Of a stretch of DNA of 64,000 nt, positions 25,401-32,581 are shown piece by piece. Both the position numbers and the translations under genes were made by a program. The number at the start of each line of letters is the position of its first letter. Position 1 is the stretch's first letter. The DNA is from Hamiltosporidium tvaerminnensis (taxonomy: Eukaryota > Microsporidia > Dubosqiidae): positions 651,001-715,000 of the forward strand of contig CM061251.1 in assembly GCA_022605425.2 (NCBI GenBank), written 5' to 3'. Below the pieces are notes generated by a model. That model saw nothing but the letters and a program-made list of their open reading frames with translations, was not told where the DNA came from and made no database searches.

Positions 25401-26141
25401 GGAAACATAAATGAAAATAAAATTGAAAATAATAAAGAAAATTATGAAAATGAAACTATATCGACTAAAGAAATAATTAATGATACCTCTAAATATAATA
25501 TTTTAAAAAATATGCTATCAGACGAGTTAAAAGAAATTACAAAGCAATTGGATTTGTTCATTCCGTTAGTAAAGAACAACAATTCAAATTTAGAATCAAA
25601 TCTCTCGGATTTGAACGAAGAACATTCAAAAATAAAATTTGAATGGCAAAAGACCAAAGAAGATCTAAAAAACATAAAAAACCAAAGACAAGAAATATTT
25701 ATGAATTGTTTTAACAAAATAAGCAACAGCATAACAAGAATATACAAAGAACTTACCAAATCAGAAAGTGAAGGAAGTGCATATCTAATCTTAGAAAACA
25801 CTGATGATCCATTTAAAGAAGGTATAAAATACCACGTAATGCCACCACGTAAAAGATTTAGAGAAATTAAAGATTTAAGTGGTGGAGAACAGAGTATAGC
25901 TTCACTAGCACTTCTTTTTGCTATTCAGGAATACAAACCCTCCCTTTTTTACATTTTTGATGAAATTGATGCTCCACTCGACAAATTCAATGTTTTTAAA
26001 CTTTCTCAATATTTTGAAAATTTTCCAACACAAAAAATTATTGTCACACATAAAATTAATTTATTTCAGTTTTCTGAGTCTTTAATTGGTGTTTATAAGA
26101 ATAAAGAAGGTGTTAGTAAGACATTGAGTTATAGGTATTAA
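22437..26141 (+). CDS. SMC1: SMC1-like cohesin subunit
   Basis: The product of 1234 residues has the full SMC layout. Residues 30-37 are the Walker A GPNGSGKS. Coiled coil follows to about 505. The hinge at about 510-655 begins VYGEF and contains GRITFLPL and VVTHDG. A second coiled coil, with an Asn/Glu-rich stretch near 985-1020, leads to the signature LSGGEQS at about 1147 and Walker B FYIFDEIDAPLD. The signature-to-Walker-B text (ALLFAIQEYKPSLFYIFDEI) is the SMC1 type rather than SMC2, 3 or 4. SMC1 pairs with SMC3 in the ring that holds sister chromatids together; it acts in the nucleus. The ATG is preceded directly by CCC. The length matches yeast SMC1 (about 1225). Confidence 0.92.
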   Translation: MLEKIEVENFKSYNGKCIIGPFTKYTCIVGPNGSGKSNIIDAICFVLCIPIKNLRVSKLSQLINGVNTYMSVTLYINTENELRLKRKIVLREREGKDEKEDSCVVSSYFVNDISKSYSEYLEVLSSLNFFPKIKNFLIFQNDIGCLSLKSSKEILESVEEICGSIEYKPKYEELSKKFNEITLSLGRISDMKKKTLNFIKETKHEQQQQNKIKNLLSLKESRSILLVLANLKIQENSMMNIKEKISELNFEKNILNEKNESKMLEEQKFKTFGLQKEMLKMEEFKNINLEKIKNITKFYEELCGSEILKEKNENEIYAKKSKIKFYLHEKYKEVEKCKNELVYIEESFKKVMENNEEKRKKKEFYIEKYGDIFNECEDLFLQKCRNNLREFKEEEMEIYSLKDQIKKFKIKLEIINKEISKFDKEKDFLGFEENLEEKLNLLKKNKENIFLKIKTDLKKVEELENKEIEFNNQLNILMKKIMDLKVFKIEGDKRTKMRLFVKTLQQINSSVYGEFNNFIEVSQKKYEKGIGLLMKGNEYSVVVENDEVAIDCVNYVKEYNKKYFGTKVGRITFLPLKEIKGRHVKGEFRNLSGAVPAIDTLIYDSKYKNVVEYVFEDGIIAENLELAKDLVYEKKIKTRVVTHDGVLFNLNGTITGSSSKSFFEEKDNSISELLFERNKILDSLKTIYDSKQNLSHIEIFREKINNFDLKIEETEKLILEKNEKRKLETEKINKLNENKKELESLIQEKENSLNLLEHKIEKNQKRIKKYENKIFIPFLEKSKITVEEFRNLQEDLNDFYLKSDYENKRKEIEIKLDLIKDEINKFQSKLNELENESMFKFIIPQSIIDSVDINQEMEIKTVINILETCISKYQIENENYTTEIQKLKEKFLIEKNKFEFMNKKITDFLEKINSIESEVINYMNQYERINEERLENLRMALLDEINIPILEGNLNEYKKDLIVDYSILENELQNSNLKSTQNFDNENFGNINENKIENNKENYENETISTKEIINDTSKYNILKNMLSDELKEITKQLDLFIPLVKNNNSNLESNLSDLNEEHSKIKFEWQKTKEDLKNIKNQRQEIFMNCFNKISNSITRIYKELTKSESEGSAYLILENTDDPFKEGIKYHVMPPRKRFREIKDLSGGEQSIASLALLFAIQEYKPSLFYIFDEIDAPLDKFNVFKLSQYFENFPTQKIIVTHKINLFQFSESLIGVYKNKEGVSKTLSYRY

Positions 26142-26154
26142 AAGGTAGGGATAT

Positions 26155-26500
26155 AAATCTAGTAATAAAGGGGTGTTAAATTTTAGTAGTCTAATAGGGT
26201 ATTAAATTACTATTAGTAATAAAGGGGTGTAAGTTATACTAGTAGTAGTAAAGGGGTGTTAAATCACTATTAGTAATAAAGGGGTTTTAAATCACTATTA
26301 CTAATAGTGATTTAAATTATAGTAGTATTACTAATAGGGTGTTAAATTATACTATTAGTATTAAAGGGGTGTTAAATTATACTAGTAGTAATAAAGGGGT
26401 GTAAGTTATACTAATAGTATTAAAGGGGTGTTAAATTATAGTAGTATTACTAATAGGGTGTTAAATTATAGTAGTATTACTAATAGGGTGTTAAATAACA
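26155..26500 (+). repeat. G-rich degenerate repeat built on AAAGGGGTGTTAAATTA
   Basis: About a dozen irregular units starting 14 bp after the SMC1 stop. Each carries GGGGTGTTAAAT or GGGTGTTAAAT followed by an alternation of ACTA and GTA triplets (ACTATTAGTAATA, AGTAGTATTACTA). Unit lengths vary between roughly 25 and 45 bp. All G-runs lie on the plus strand. The same G-motif reappears after SEC66 (27484-28240) and upstream of the ERG28-like gene (32590-32830), so this is a regional sequence type and not a single array. Confidence 0.9.
26286..26316. repeat. Perfect 15-bp inverted repeat inside the G-rich array
   Basis: TTTAAATCACTATTA, one C, then TAATAGTGATTTAAA: arms match at all 15 positions. 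It marks the point where the spacer between the G-motifs changes polarity. It could form a hairpin, or may simply be the junction of an inverted duplication. Confidence 0.9.
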
Positions 26501-26950
26501 TACCCTTTATTAAAGTATATTAATGTTTTTTCTAGAAAGTTTTTAATTTAATTTCTTTAACAATTAACCATTTATATATTAAAAATATATTTTATTATTC
26601 ATATGACTTATAACCTTTTAAATATATATTTTATTTAAATTATATTTTCTTATTTCTTTACTCTTACTGTTAGTAGTTGTATTATAATTCTATTAGTAAC
26701 AAATTACTTTGCTATTATTTTACTAATATTTTACTCTTATTAACATAATCTATTACTCTTCTTATTATTACTATTATTACTAAGGTACTTTTATTACTTT
26801 TAATACTACTACTTATTTTTCTCTTACTCCTATTATTATTACTATTACTTTTATTCTAACATACTCTTATTACCCATCTACTTATCTTTCTTTTACTCCT
26901 ATTATTATCCCTTCTAAAACCTTTTTTTTTCTTATTTAAAGATTTAAACA
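26501..26950. other. Pyrimidine-rich low-complexity tract upstream of SEC66
   Basis: Composed of T, A and C with many TTACT, TTATTA and TCTTACTCC units and few G residues. It is complementary in style to the G-rich arrays: the plus strand switches from G-rich (before 26500) to T/C-rich (26660-26935) and back to G-rich after the gene. It presumably contains the SEC66 promoter. Confidence 0.7.
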
Positions 26951-26967
26951 ACCCATTGTTACAAGAA

Positions 26968-27501
26968 ATGTTACAAATAATATTTGTGTGTCTTTCATTG
27001 ACAATAGTAACACTTTCTTACGTAAAAAGTAAAAACAAGAATACTGTGACACCTTTAGTAGGACAGAACACTGAATTAGAAAAATTTTATATTTTACAGG
27101 ACCAAGGAGCAAACCAAAATATACTGATGAAGCAATTACAAGCAGCTGCACTGTTTGTAACTGAGAATTTTGTACGTCTGTCGGAAGAAAGAAGTGTGTT
27201 GTATGATTTGTACAGTGAGCGAATGATAAGTTATTTGCAGTGGAAAAATATTGAAAAAACACTTTCGCGGCTTTCTTTTGAAAAGATGAGTATTGAATCT
27301 GAGGTTGAGGCTCTGAAAAATGGGTGGTCTTCTAAAATGTTCGGTGATTGTGAAAAAGAGGTTAGTAAGAATTTATTGGTTAGTGATAAACTTAAGAAGG
27401 AGAATAGAAATAATGAAGATTCTTTTTATTTAAGGAAACGAGAAGTTCTTGAGAGAGAGGTTGTTAGAAGACTTAAAGAGAATAATAGAGAGGAGTTATA
27501 G
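26968..27501 (+). CDS. SEC66: SEC66-like subunit of the SEC62/SEC63 translocon
   Basis: The first ATG of the frame is at 26968, giving 177 residues. The N-terminus is one hydrophobic segment (about residues 3-19, IIFVCLSLTIVTLSYV) followed by a basic stop-transfer (KSKNKN). The body matches the pattern of the Sec66 family: LQAAALFV..FVRLSEERSVL, then YLQWKNIEKTLSRL, a Glu-rich helix, EALKNGWSSKMF, and a charged C-terminal helix. Yeast SEC66 is 206 residues with the same order of AALL, W and LxxGW positions. It would help post-translational import of proteins into the endoplasmic reticulum. The stop codon lies at the start of a 70-bp repeat array that resembles the end of the coding sequence. 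Confidence 0.7.
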   Translation: MLQIIFVCLSLTIVTLSYVKSKNKNTVTPLVGQNTELEKFYILQDQGANQNILMKQLQAAALFVTENFVRLSEERSVLYDLYSERMISYLQWKNIEKTLSRLSFEKMSIESEVEALKNGWSSKMFGDCEKEVSKNLLVSDKLKKENRNNEDSFYLRKREVLEREVVRRLKENNREEL

Positions 27502-27822
27502 GGGTGTAAGGGTAATGAGAGAGATAGGGAGAATAAAGGGTGTTAGTGATTACAGAAGAGTTATAGGGGTGTTAGGATGATAGGGAGAATAAAGGGTATC
27601 GAGGTAAGGGTGTTAGTGATTAGAGAAGAGTTATAGGGGTGTTAGGATGATAGGGAGAATAAAGGGTATTGAGGTAAGGGTGTTAGTGATTACAGAAGAG
27701 TTATAGGGGTGTTAGGGTATTAGGATGATACGGAGAATAAAGGGTATTGAGGTAAGGGTGTTAGTGATTAGAGAAGTGTTATAGGGGTTTTAGGATGATA
27801 GGGAGAATAAAGAGTTATAGGG
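27484..27822 (+). repeat. 70-bp minisatellite starting at the SEC66 stop codon
   Basis: TGTTAGTGAT recurs at 27541, 27611, 27681 and 27759, giving a 70-bp period with one 8-bp expansion. The unit reads GTTAGTGATTAGAGAAGAG, then TTATAGGGGTGTTAGGATGA, then TAGGGAGAATAAAGGGTATT, then GAGGTAAGG. The part AGAGAAGAGTTATAGGGGTG is almost the last codons and stop of SEC66 (AGAGAGGAGTTATAGGGGTG), so the array probably grew out of the gene's 3' end. Confidence 0.9.
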
Positions 27823-28240
27823 GTGATAAGAGTAGTAGAGTGATAGGAATAAGAGGGTGTTAATAAGGTAATGTTATATAAAAGGGGTGTTTAACAATAG
27901 TACTGTTATATAAAAGGGGTGTTAATAATGTAGTAGACTATTAAAGGGTATCAGTTACAATAAATGTATAAAAGGCTTTATTTTAAGTTTCTTAATACTA
28001 TAACACTGTTATATAAAAGGGTGTTAATTTATAAATATATTAAACGCTAACAAAGTGTGTTAATTTATATAGTTTTTATAGAAGTGCTAAAAGGGTGTTA
28101 AATAATATAGTTTATCTAATAGTATAAAAGGGTGTTAATTTATATAGTTTTTATAGAAGTGCTAAAGGGGGTTAATTTATATAGTTTATCATATAAACAT
28201 AAAAGGGTGTTAATTTATATAGTTTATTTATTTACATATT
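27823..28240 (+). repeat. Second G-motif array: AAAAGGGTGTTAATTTATATAG units
   Basis: At least eight occurrences of AAAGGGTGTTAA or AAAGGGGTGTTAA. From 28060 onward they join to a longer unit ending TTTATATAGTTTTTATAGAA, then GTGCTAA, which occurs twice (about 28065-28100 and 28136-28170), with shorter variants to 28240. The open frame 28132-28326 falls in this array and is not called as a gene. Confidence 0.85.
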
Positions 28241-28346
28241 CTATCTGTGTTTTACTAACAAGACTACAATTAAGGGTAATATATAAAGAAGTAAATCATA
28301 AGTTAAAATATATAAGAACAAACTAAAATAAAAATTAAATATAAAT

Positions 28347-28420
28347 ATAAAAATTAAATAAAATCAGTTTATTAAACATTCTGGTTTTCAAACACAGAAA
28401 TTCTATCGAATAAATATTTT
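28347..28420. repeat. Displaced duplicate of the RPAC2 3' end
   Basis: On the minus strand this segment reproduces the last dozen codons of RPAC2 (ISVFENQN), its TAA and about 30 bp of downstream sequence. It matches 29160-29230 apart from a handful of changes and a small length difference. The two copies flank the element at 28412-29158 as long direct repeats. This copy cannot be expressed as part of the gene. Confidence 0.9.
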
Positions 28421-29158
28421 TTTTATTTAAAAATATCACATCTTTTTTAAAACAGCGGCAAGTGTTATATTTGTTTTCATGACATTAACGCAGTTCTAGG
28501 TTTAAGATAAATAACTGCTACCCCAACACTCCATCGGTAACCCCTGCGATACCTACGTCCCAAAGCCTTTCATTTACCAGGTGTGTAGAACCTAATTACT
28601 AGGCGAGGAAGTTGCCCGGAGTTCGTTAATGTCCGTTGCATGGTGTGTGATCGAAGGCCGAAGCCCCCTGGGCTCCCCCAAGACCATGCAGCATTCCTAC
28701 TTACTCTACCCTTTCCGAACCCAATAAACTTCTAGCTAAGATATATTTCAGAGATTTACATGGGGTCCACCTAGACAGTGCAATGTCATACCAACAGATA
28801 TAACCTACTACTTAGCTCTCCCAACTTTTAATGGGTTTTATTTTTATATCTCACAGGTGCTAGTCTTCTAACCCGAGTGAGCAAGGCTAGGTTTCCATGC
28901 TTTTACATGGCAATTACCTACATGTTCAGCTGCGGTCTGCAATCTGGTTACATAAAAAACTACAAATAAATTTGTAGAAAAAGTTTCTCCATTTCGTAGA
29001 CCTCTCCTTCTCATAACAACTCCCAAAGAACAACCGAAGATGTAGTGTGGTTTTATTCCCACCAAAAATCCAAACAATGACCTCACATCAGTTTCATACA
29101 CTCATTGCCAAGCAGAAAGTTTTTTATGTGGTTATCCTCCCTCCACCTCTATCGAATA
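28412..29158 (-). mobile_element. ~750-bp repeat family A, copy 3, inserted at the RPAC2 3' end
   Basis: The segment is bounded by direct copies of RPAC2 3' sequence, so it is an insertion. Its last 250 bp match copy 1 at the window start (inverse orientation, about 94% by eye) and its full length matches copy 4 at 29745-30440. The motif CTATCGAATAAATA occurs at both ends (28403-28416 and 29149-29162). There are no terminal inverted repeats. One 77-codon open frame (28868-29101, minus) is not kept open in copy 4, so I do not call a gene. Class unknown: it could be a 5'-truncated or untranslated part of a retroposon, or a non-autonomous element. Confidence 0.8.
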
Positions 29159-29159
29159 A

Positions 29160-29230
29160 ATAAAAATTAAATAAAATCAGTTTATTAAATATTCTGGTTT
29201 TCAAACACTGAAATTTTATCAAATATTTTA
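29160..29230. repeat. In-gene copy of the ~70-bp direct repeat
   Basis: This is the native RPAC2 end: the last codons, TAA at 29185-29187 and the downstream AT-rich sequence. Together with 28347-28420 it forms the long target-site-like duplication around the element. Confidence 0.9.
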
Positions 29231-29505
29231 ACAATAATATTTTCTAACGAAGTAAGACCATTTTTAACCGTATGTGCCATATTAGATATATTTTGGTCGT
29301 TTTCTTCTGTATATTGTATTCTGAGATTAGATATTTGTTCAGATGGATGTGGTATAGTATAACCTACTATATCTACTTCTGGACTGCATAGTTGTATTGT
29401 ATATCTTAGTGCGTTCATCAGTGTGTGGTCTTCGTTATGTATTGATAGTGTGAAATTGTTGAGTGGTTTTATTTTTTGTGGGTTTTGGTCGGTGTTTTGT
29501 GACAT
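29185..29505 (-). CDS. RPC19: RNA polymerases I and III subunit AC19 (RPAC2)
   Basis: The 106-residue product is the size of a minimal AC19. It carries the family signatures in order: [20 protein letters not shown] (residues about 18-37), [15 protein letters not shown], and a C-terminal amphipathic helix. AC19 pairs with AC40 to form the alpha-like assembly platform of RNA polymerases I and III. A run of five C lies 6 bp upstream of the ATG, like the CCC motif seen before other starts in this window. The gene is sandwiched between two copies of the same repeat (28412-29158 and 29745-30440); the nearer one has duplicated its 3' end. Confidence 0.92.
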   Translation of the reverse strand: MSQNTDQNPQKIKPLNNFTLSIHNEDHTLMNALRYTIQLCSPEVDIVGYTIPHPSEQISNLRIQYTEENDQNISNMAHTVKNGLTSLENIIVKIFDKISVFENQNI

Positions 29506-29534
29506 TTATATGGGGGACTGTAAAATATTAGTTG

Positions 29535-29610
29535 GTAAGTAAATATTTTATTAAAAGAAGAGATATTGTGCGAATAAGTAAATATTTTATTAGAGGAAGA
29601 ATATGGGTTA
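29535..29610 (+). repeat. Two copies of a ~40-bp unit upstream of RPAC2
   Basis: AAGTAAATATTTTATTA is followed by AAAGAAGAGATAT in the first copy and GAGGAAGAATAT in the second, about 40 bp apart. It lies in the presumed promoter of the minus-strand gene RPAC2. Confidence 0.75.
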
Positions 29611-29744
29611 GAGATAGAGTTATATAAAGGAATATATTTTAGGTTTAGTTTAGAAACGAAAATGGTGTTTCTAGATATTTTTATTTAAGAAGAAACGTTT
29701 TAATATCTATAGTTTATTAAATAGATAAGATTATTGAAGAAATA

Positions 29745-30440
29745 TCACATCTTTGTTAAAAATAATGGTAATTATTATATCTTTAAAGGTTATACAGCTT
29801 TTTAAGTTGAAAATATAAAAACTGCACCCCTAAAACTATAATTATCTCTTAAGAAACTACAACCCAACGCTTTTCTAATAAAAGGTGCCTCGAAAATATT
29901 TAAAGGCAGTCAGTGTCTGGGTTTCGTTAATGTCGATTGCATAGAGTATTATCATGGGCAGACTTACTCTTGACTCACCCAAAGCTATGCTGCATTCCGG
30001 CTTACGCTACACTTTCCGAACCTAATAAACTTCTAGCTAAAATATATTTCGGCAACTTACATATGGCCCACCTAGACAGTCCAATATTACACCAACAAGT
30101 AAAACTTTCTACTTAGCATTTCTGGCTTTTAAAATGTATGTGTTAGTATACTTCAAACATAAATATTCTAATTCGTGTGAGTGAAGCTAGGTTTCCTATG
30201 CTTTTACATGGCAATTACCTATAATTTCAACCGTACCCTCGGATATATTCACTTATAGAACCACTAACTATGTTTGTAGACGATGTTTCGACATTTCGTA
30301 GACCTTCTATCTATGTAAACACATAATAGCAATTAAGATATAGTGTGATTTTCATACAATCAAAAAACTAAAAAAGAATTTTTAAATCAAGTTCATACAA
30401 GCATTACCAAGCAGTTATATTTTATTCTGGTATACTTCTT
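29745..30440 (-). mobile_element. Repeat family A, copy 4 (diverged) between RPAC2 and POLE2
   Basis: Collinear with 28430-29150 over the whole length. Shared blocks: ATATCACATCTTT near 29744, TCGTTAATGTC near 29926, ACTTTCCGAACC then TAATAAACTTCTAGCTAA near 30010-30035, CCACCTAGACAGT near 30068, CTTTTACATGGCAATTACCT near 30200, and ATTTCGTAGACCT near 30293. Overall identity is well below that of copies 1 and 3. No clear target-site duplication remains. Confidence 0.8.
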
Positions 30441-30590
30441 ATCAATAGACGATAGAATAAACACCGTTTATCTATAAAAAAGAATTTTTGAAAGGAATTA
30501 AAAATCTGGGAAGTCATTTTCTAAAAAGCAGTTATCATTTATTTTTTAAATTTTTAAAAGATTTTTTTATTCAAAAAAATAAATCCTTTA

Positions 30591-31943
30591 ATGAAATTAA
30601 AAATATATAAAACGTTTACACAGGAAAACAACATTATAATGTCACAGGATGTTTTATTACATCTAGAGAAACATATAAGTGACACTAATACTTTAAATTT
30701 GGTATTAGAAAAATATTTAGAACTATATTCTACTTCTAAAGCAGATATAAAAAAGATAGAAAATATTTTTGATTTATTGAAATCCAAAAGTGAAAAATCA
30801 CTTGAAAGAAATTATTTTTTAATAAAAAATAACGAATTTGTAAAAATGAATTTAAAAAATAAATTTAATTTTTTAAAACAAAAAATTCAAGCAGAGATTC
30901 AGCCAATTTATAGCCTGAAAGAAAACGAAGAAACAATCATTTTTGGTATTTATTATATCAGCAGTACTAATAAACAAATACTAGAAGATATAGATAATAC
31001 AGTTGAATTGGACTTTAAATACTTAAATGATTCTATTTGTTTAATAGAAAATACATTTATTTCTGTTAAAGGAATTTTAATAAATGAAATATTCCAAGTA
31101 AATCAAGTTGTTTTGCCACAAATACTTAAAAGCAAAACGGGTGATTTGTCATTACAAAAAAACGAAAAAAAAATAATTTTTATTTCCGATTTTCTAATAA
31201 ATAAAAATTATTTAAAAAGACTTGAAAATATAATTTTATTAAATTCCAAAGTGAATATAATTGTACTCATGGGACAATTCAAAGTAAAAAATATTTACGA
31301 AGAAATCAAAGAATTTACTAACAAATTTATAAATATAAATTTTATTATTGTTCCTGATAAAAATGATATTTTTCCATCTTTTCTTCCCAAAGTATTGCCT
31401 TACAATTTGAAATATAAAAATATTTATTTTACTACCAATCCTACCACAATATTTCTGAATGATAGAACTATTTATATTATCAAAGAAGATATTTTCAGAA
31501 ATAATAAAAATAAATCCACATTTTTAGATACAAATTTTAAATCTAAATATAAGTCCTGTGATACAAATTTTAAAGATAAAACAGAATCATTGAATACAGA
31601 TTTTGAAGACGAATCTATGTCTTTGGAAACCAACAATAAAGAAAATATAAATTTAAATCCTGAACAAAATATTCAGAACAAATCTTCTTTCCAAGGCACA
31701 AATTTTAATACAAATTTCATTACAACTTATTTTTCTCAATACTCATTTGTACCTTCGTATAAAGAATATATGTCTTTTGATAATTTACCTGATCTTTTTA
31801 TTGTTGGACAAAAATCATTCTCACACTGCCAAGAAATACGAAATGTTTTGTTTGCTTCCTCCGGTGAATTTAATAAAGAAGGTGGAACATATATTTTATA
31901 CGATGCATTGCAAAACAAAGTAGAAATAAAAAGTTTAAATTAG
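30591..31943 (+). CDS. DPB2: DNA polymerase epsilon B subunit (DPB2/POLE2-like)
   Basis: The product is 450 residues. The middle and C-terminal parts follow the calcineurin-like B-subunit fold of replicative polymerases: a KIIFISDFLI strand at the usual YLSDV position, then a strand-loop NIIVLMGQF (usual form hhLhGxF), then FIIVPDKNDIFPSFLPK, then FTTNPTTIFL followed by IYIIKEDIF. The last block resembles the NPCRI..EIVIFREDI motif of the epsilon subunit more than those of alpha or delta. The end, LPDLFIVGQKSF, then ASSGEFN and YILYDALQNKVEI, fits the family. An insert at about 310-375 is built of an 11-residue repeat (DTNFKxKxxSL). The subunit would stabilise the leading-strand polymerase in the nucleus. 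Pol alpha or delta B subunits are less likely alternatives. Confidence 0.7.
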   Translation: MKLKIYKTFTQENNIIMSQDVLLHLEKHISDTNTLNLVLEKYLELYSTSKADIKKIENIFDLLKSKSEKSLERNYFLIKNNEFVKMNLKNKFNFLKQKIQAEIQPIYSLKENEETIIFGIYYISSTNKQILEDIDNTVELDFKYLNDSICLIENTFISVKGILINEIFQVNQVVLPQILKSKTGDLSLQKNEKKIIFISDFLINKNYLKRLENIILLNSKVNIIVLMGQFKVKNIYEEIKEFTNKFININFIIVPDKNDIFPSFLPKVLPYNLKYKNIYFTTNPTTIFLNDRTIYIIKEDIFRNNKNKSTFLDTNFKSKYKSCDTNFKDKTESLNTDFEDESMSLETNNKENINLNPEQNIQNKSSFQGTNFNTNFITTYFSQYSFVPSYKEYMSFDNLPDLFIVGQKSFSHCQEIRNVLFASSGEFNKEGGTYILYDALQNKVEIKSLN

Positions 31944-32188
31944 TCATACATTAGACATTATATGTAATCTAAATTACTATAATGGTAATCTAAACTGTAA
32001 TTCCAATAATTAACCCCAATTCTATTTCATTGGCAATATATTTGTTTTTAATTAAACTACTATTTTTAAATCATAATTGATATTATTAAGTATTTTAATT
32101 TTTTATTTCTTTTCATTATAATTACACACAGCTATTACAAAAAATAAATAAAAAGTTAAAATATTAAATAAAATTTACACCTTTATTT

Positions 32189-32581
32189 CTAATCAGTCTT
32201 TTCTTCTATAAAATTATTAGAATCTACTAAATAATAAGGATAAAGAAATATCATCCAAAAGAAAGAAAACAAAGCAATTAAAATTTCAAGTGATACTCTA
32301 ATAACACCAACACTCTCTTTAAATCTTTCAAAAATATATAAAAAACCTTCAAATAAAAAAGAAAGCGTAATTGTAAGATAAACGTATGAATGTGTTATTT
32401 TTCTTATACTTATTATTCGTGTAAGTCCTAATATAAATGATAAAAATATAAAAAGTGTTCTTTTATTTTCTATTGTAGGTTTAGTGTTGTAATTATCGTA
32501 TATTTCTTTTATAATTATAATGAAACGAGATATCGAAATAAGAAGTAACCATTTTGTTAAAAGACCTTTTTTGTGACGCAT
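32189..32581 (-). CDS. ERG28-like four-helix membrane protein
   Basis: The product is 130 residues with four hydrophobic segments (about 10-25, 43-58, 68-82, 97-118). The sequence follows ERG28 closely in layout: KWLLLISI at the start of helix 1, a P-T-x..x-RT segment before helix 2, a TRI followed by a YxxLTITLSF helix 3, a GFLYIFER segment, and a last helix ending WM..YPYYLVD. Yeast ERG28 (148 residues) is an ER scaffold that tethers sterol C-4 demethylation enzymes. Microsporidia are generally thought to lack most of that pathway, so a different ER role, or a merely similar four-helix protein, is possible. The similarity is weak and judged by eye. Confidence 0.45.
   Translation of the reverse strand: MRHKKGLLTKWLLLISISRFIIIIKEIYDNYNTKPTIENKRTLFIFLSFILGLTRIISIRKITHSYVYLTITLSFLFEGFLYIFERFKESVGVIRVSLEILIALFSFFWMIFLYPYYLVDSNNFIEEKTD

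Noticed and set aside
26155-28240. Internal telomere array
   Set aside because: The G-motif units vary in length and sequence and are never an exact tandem of TTAGG or TTAGGG; the region is flanked by ordinary genes on both sides.
28132-28326. 64-codon open frame
   Set aside because: It is made of the tandem G-motif array and has no family features.
28868-29101. 77-codon open frame inside the family A repeat
   Set aside because: The homologous part of copy 4 (29745-30440) does not keep it open, and no codon-level constraint is visible between copies.
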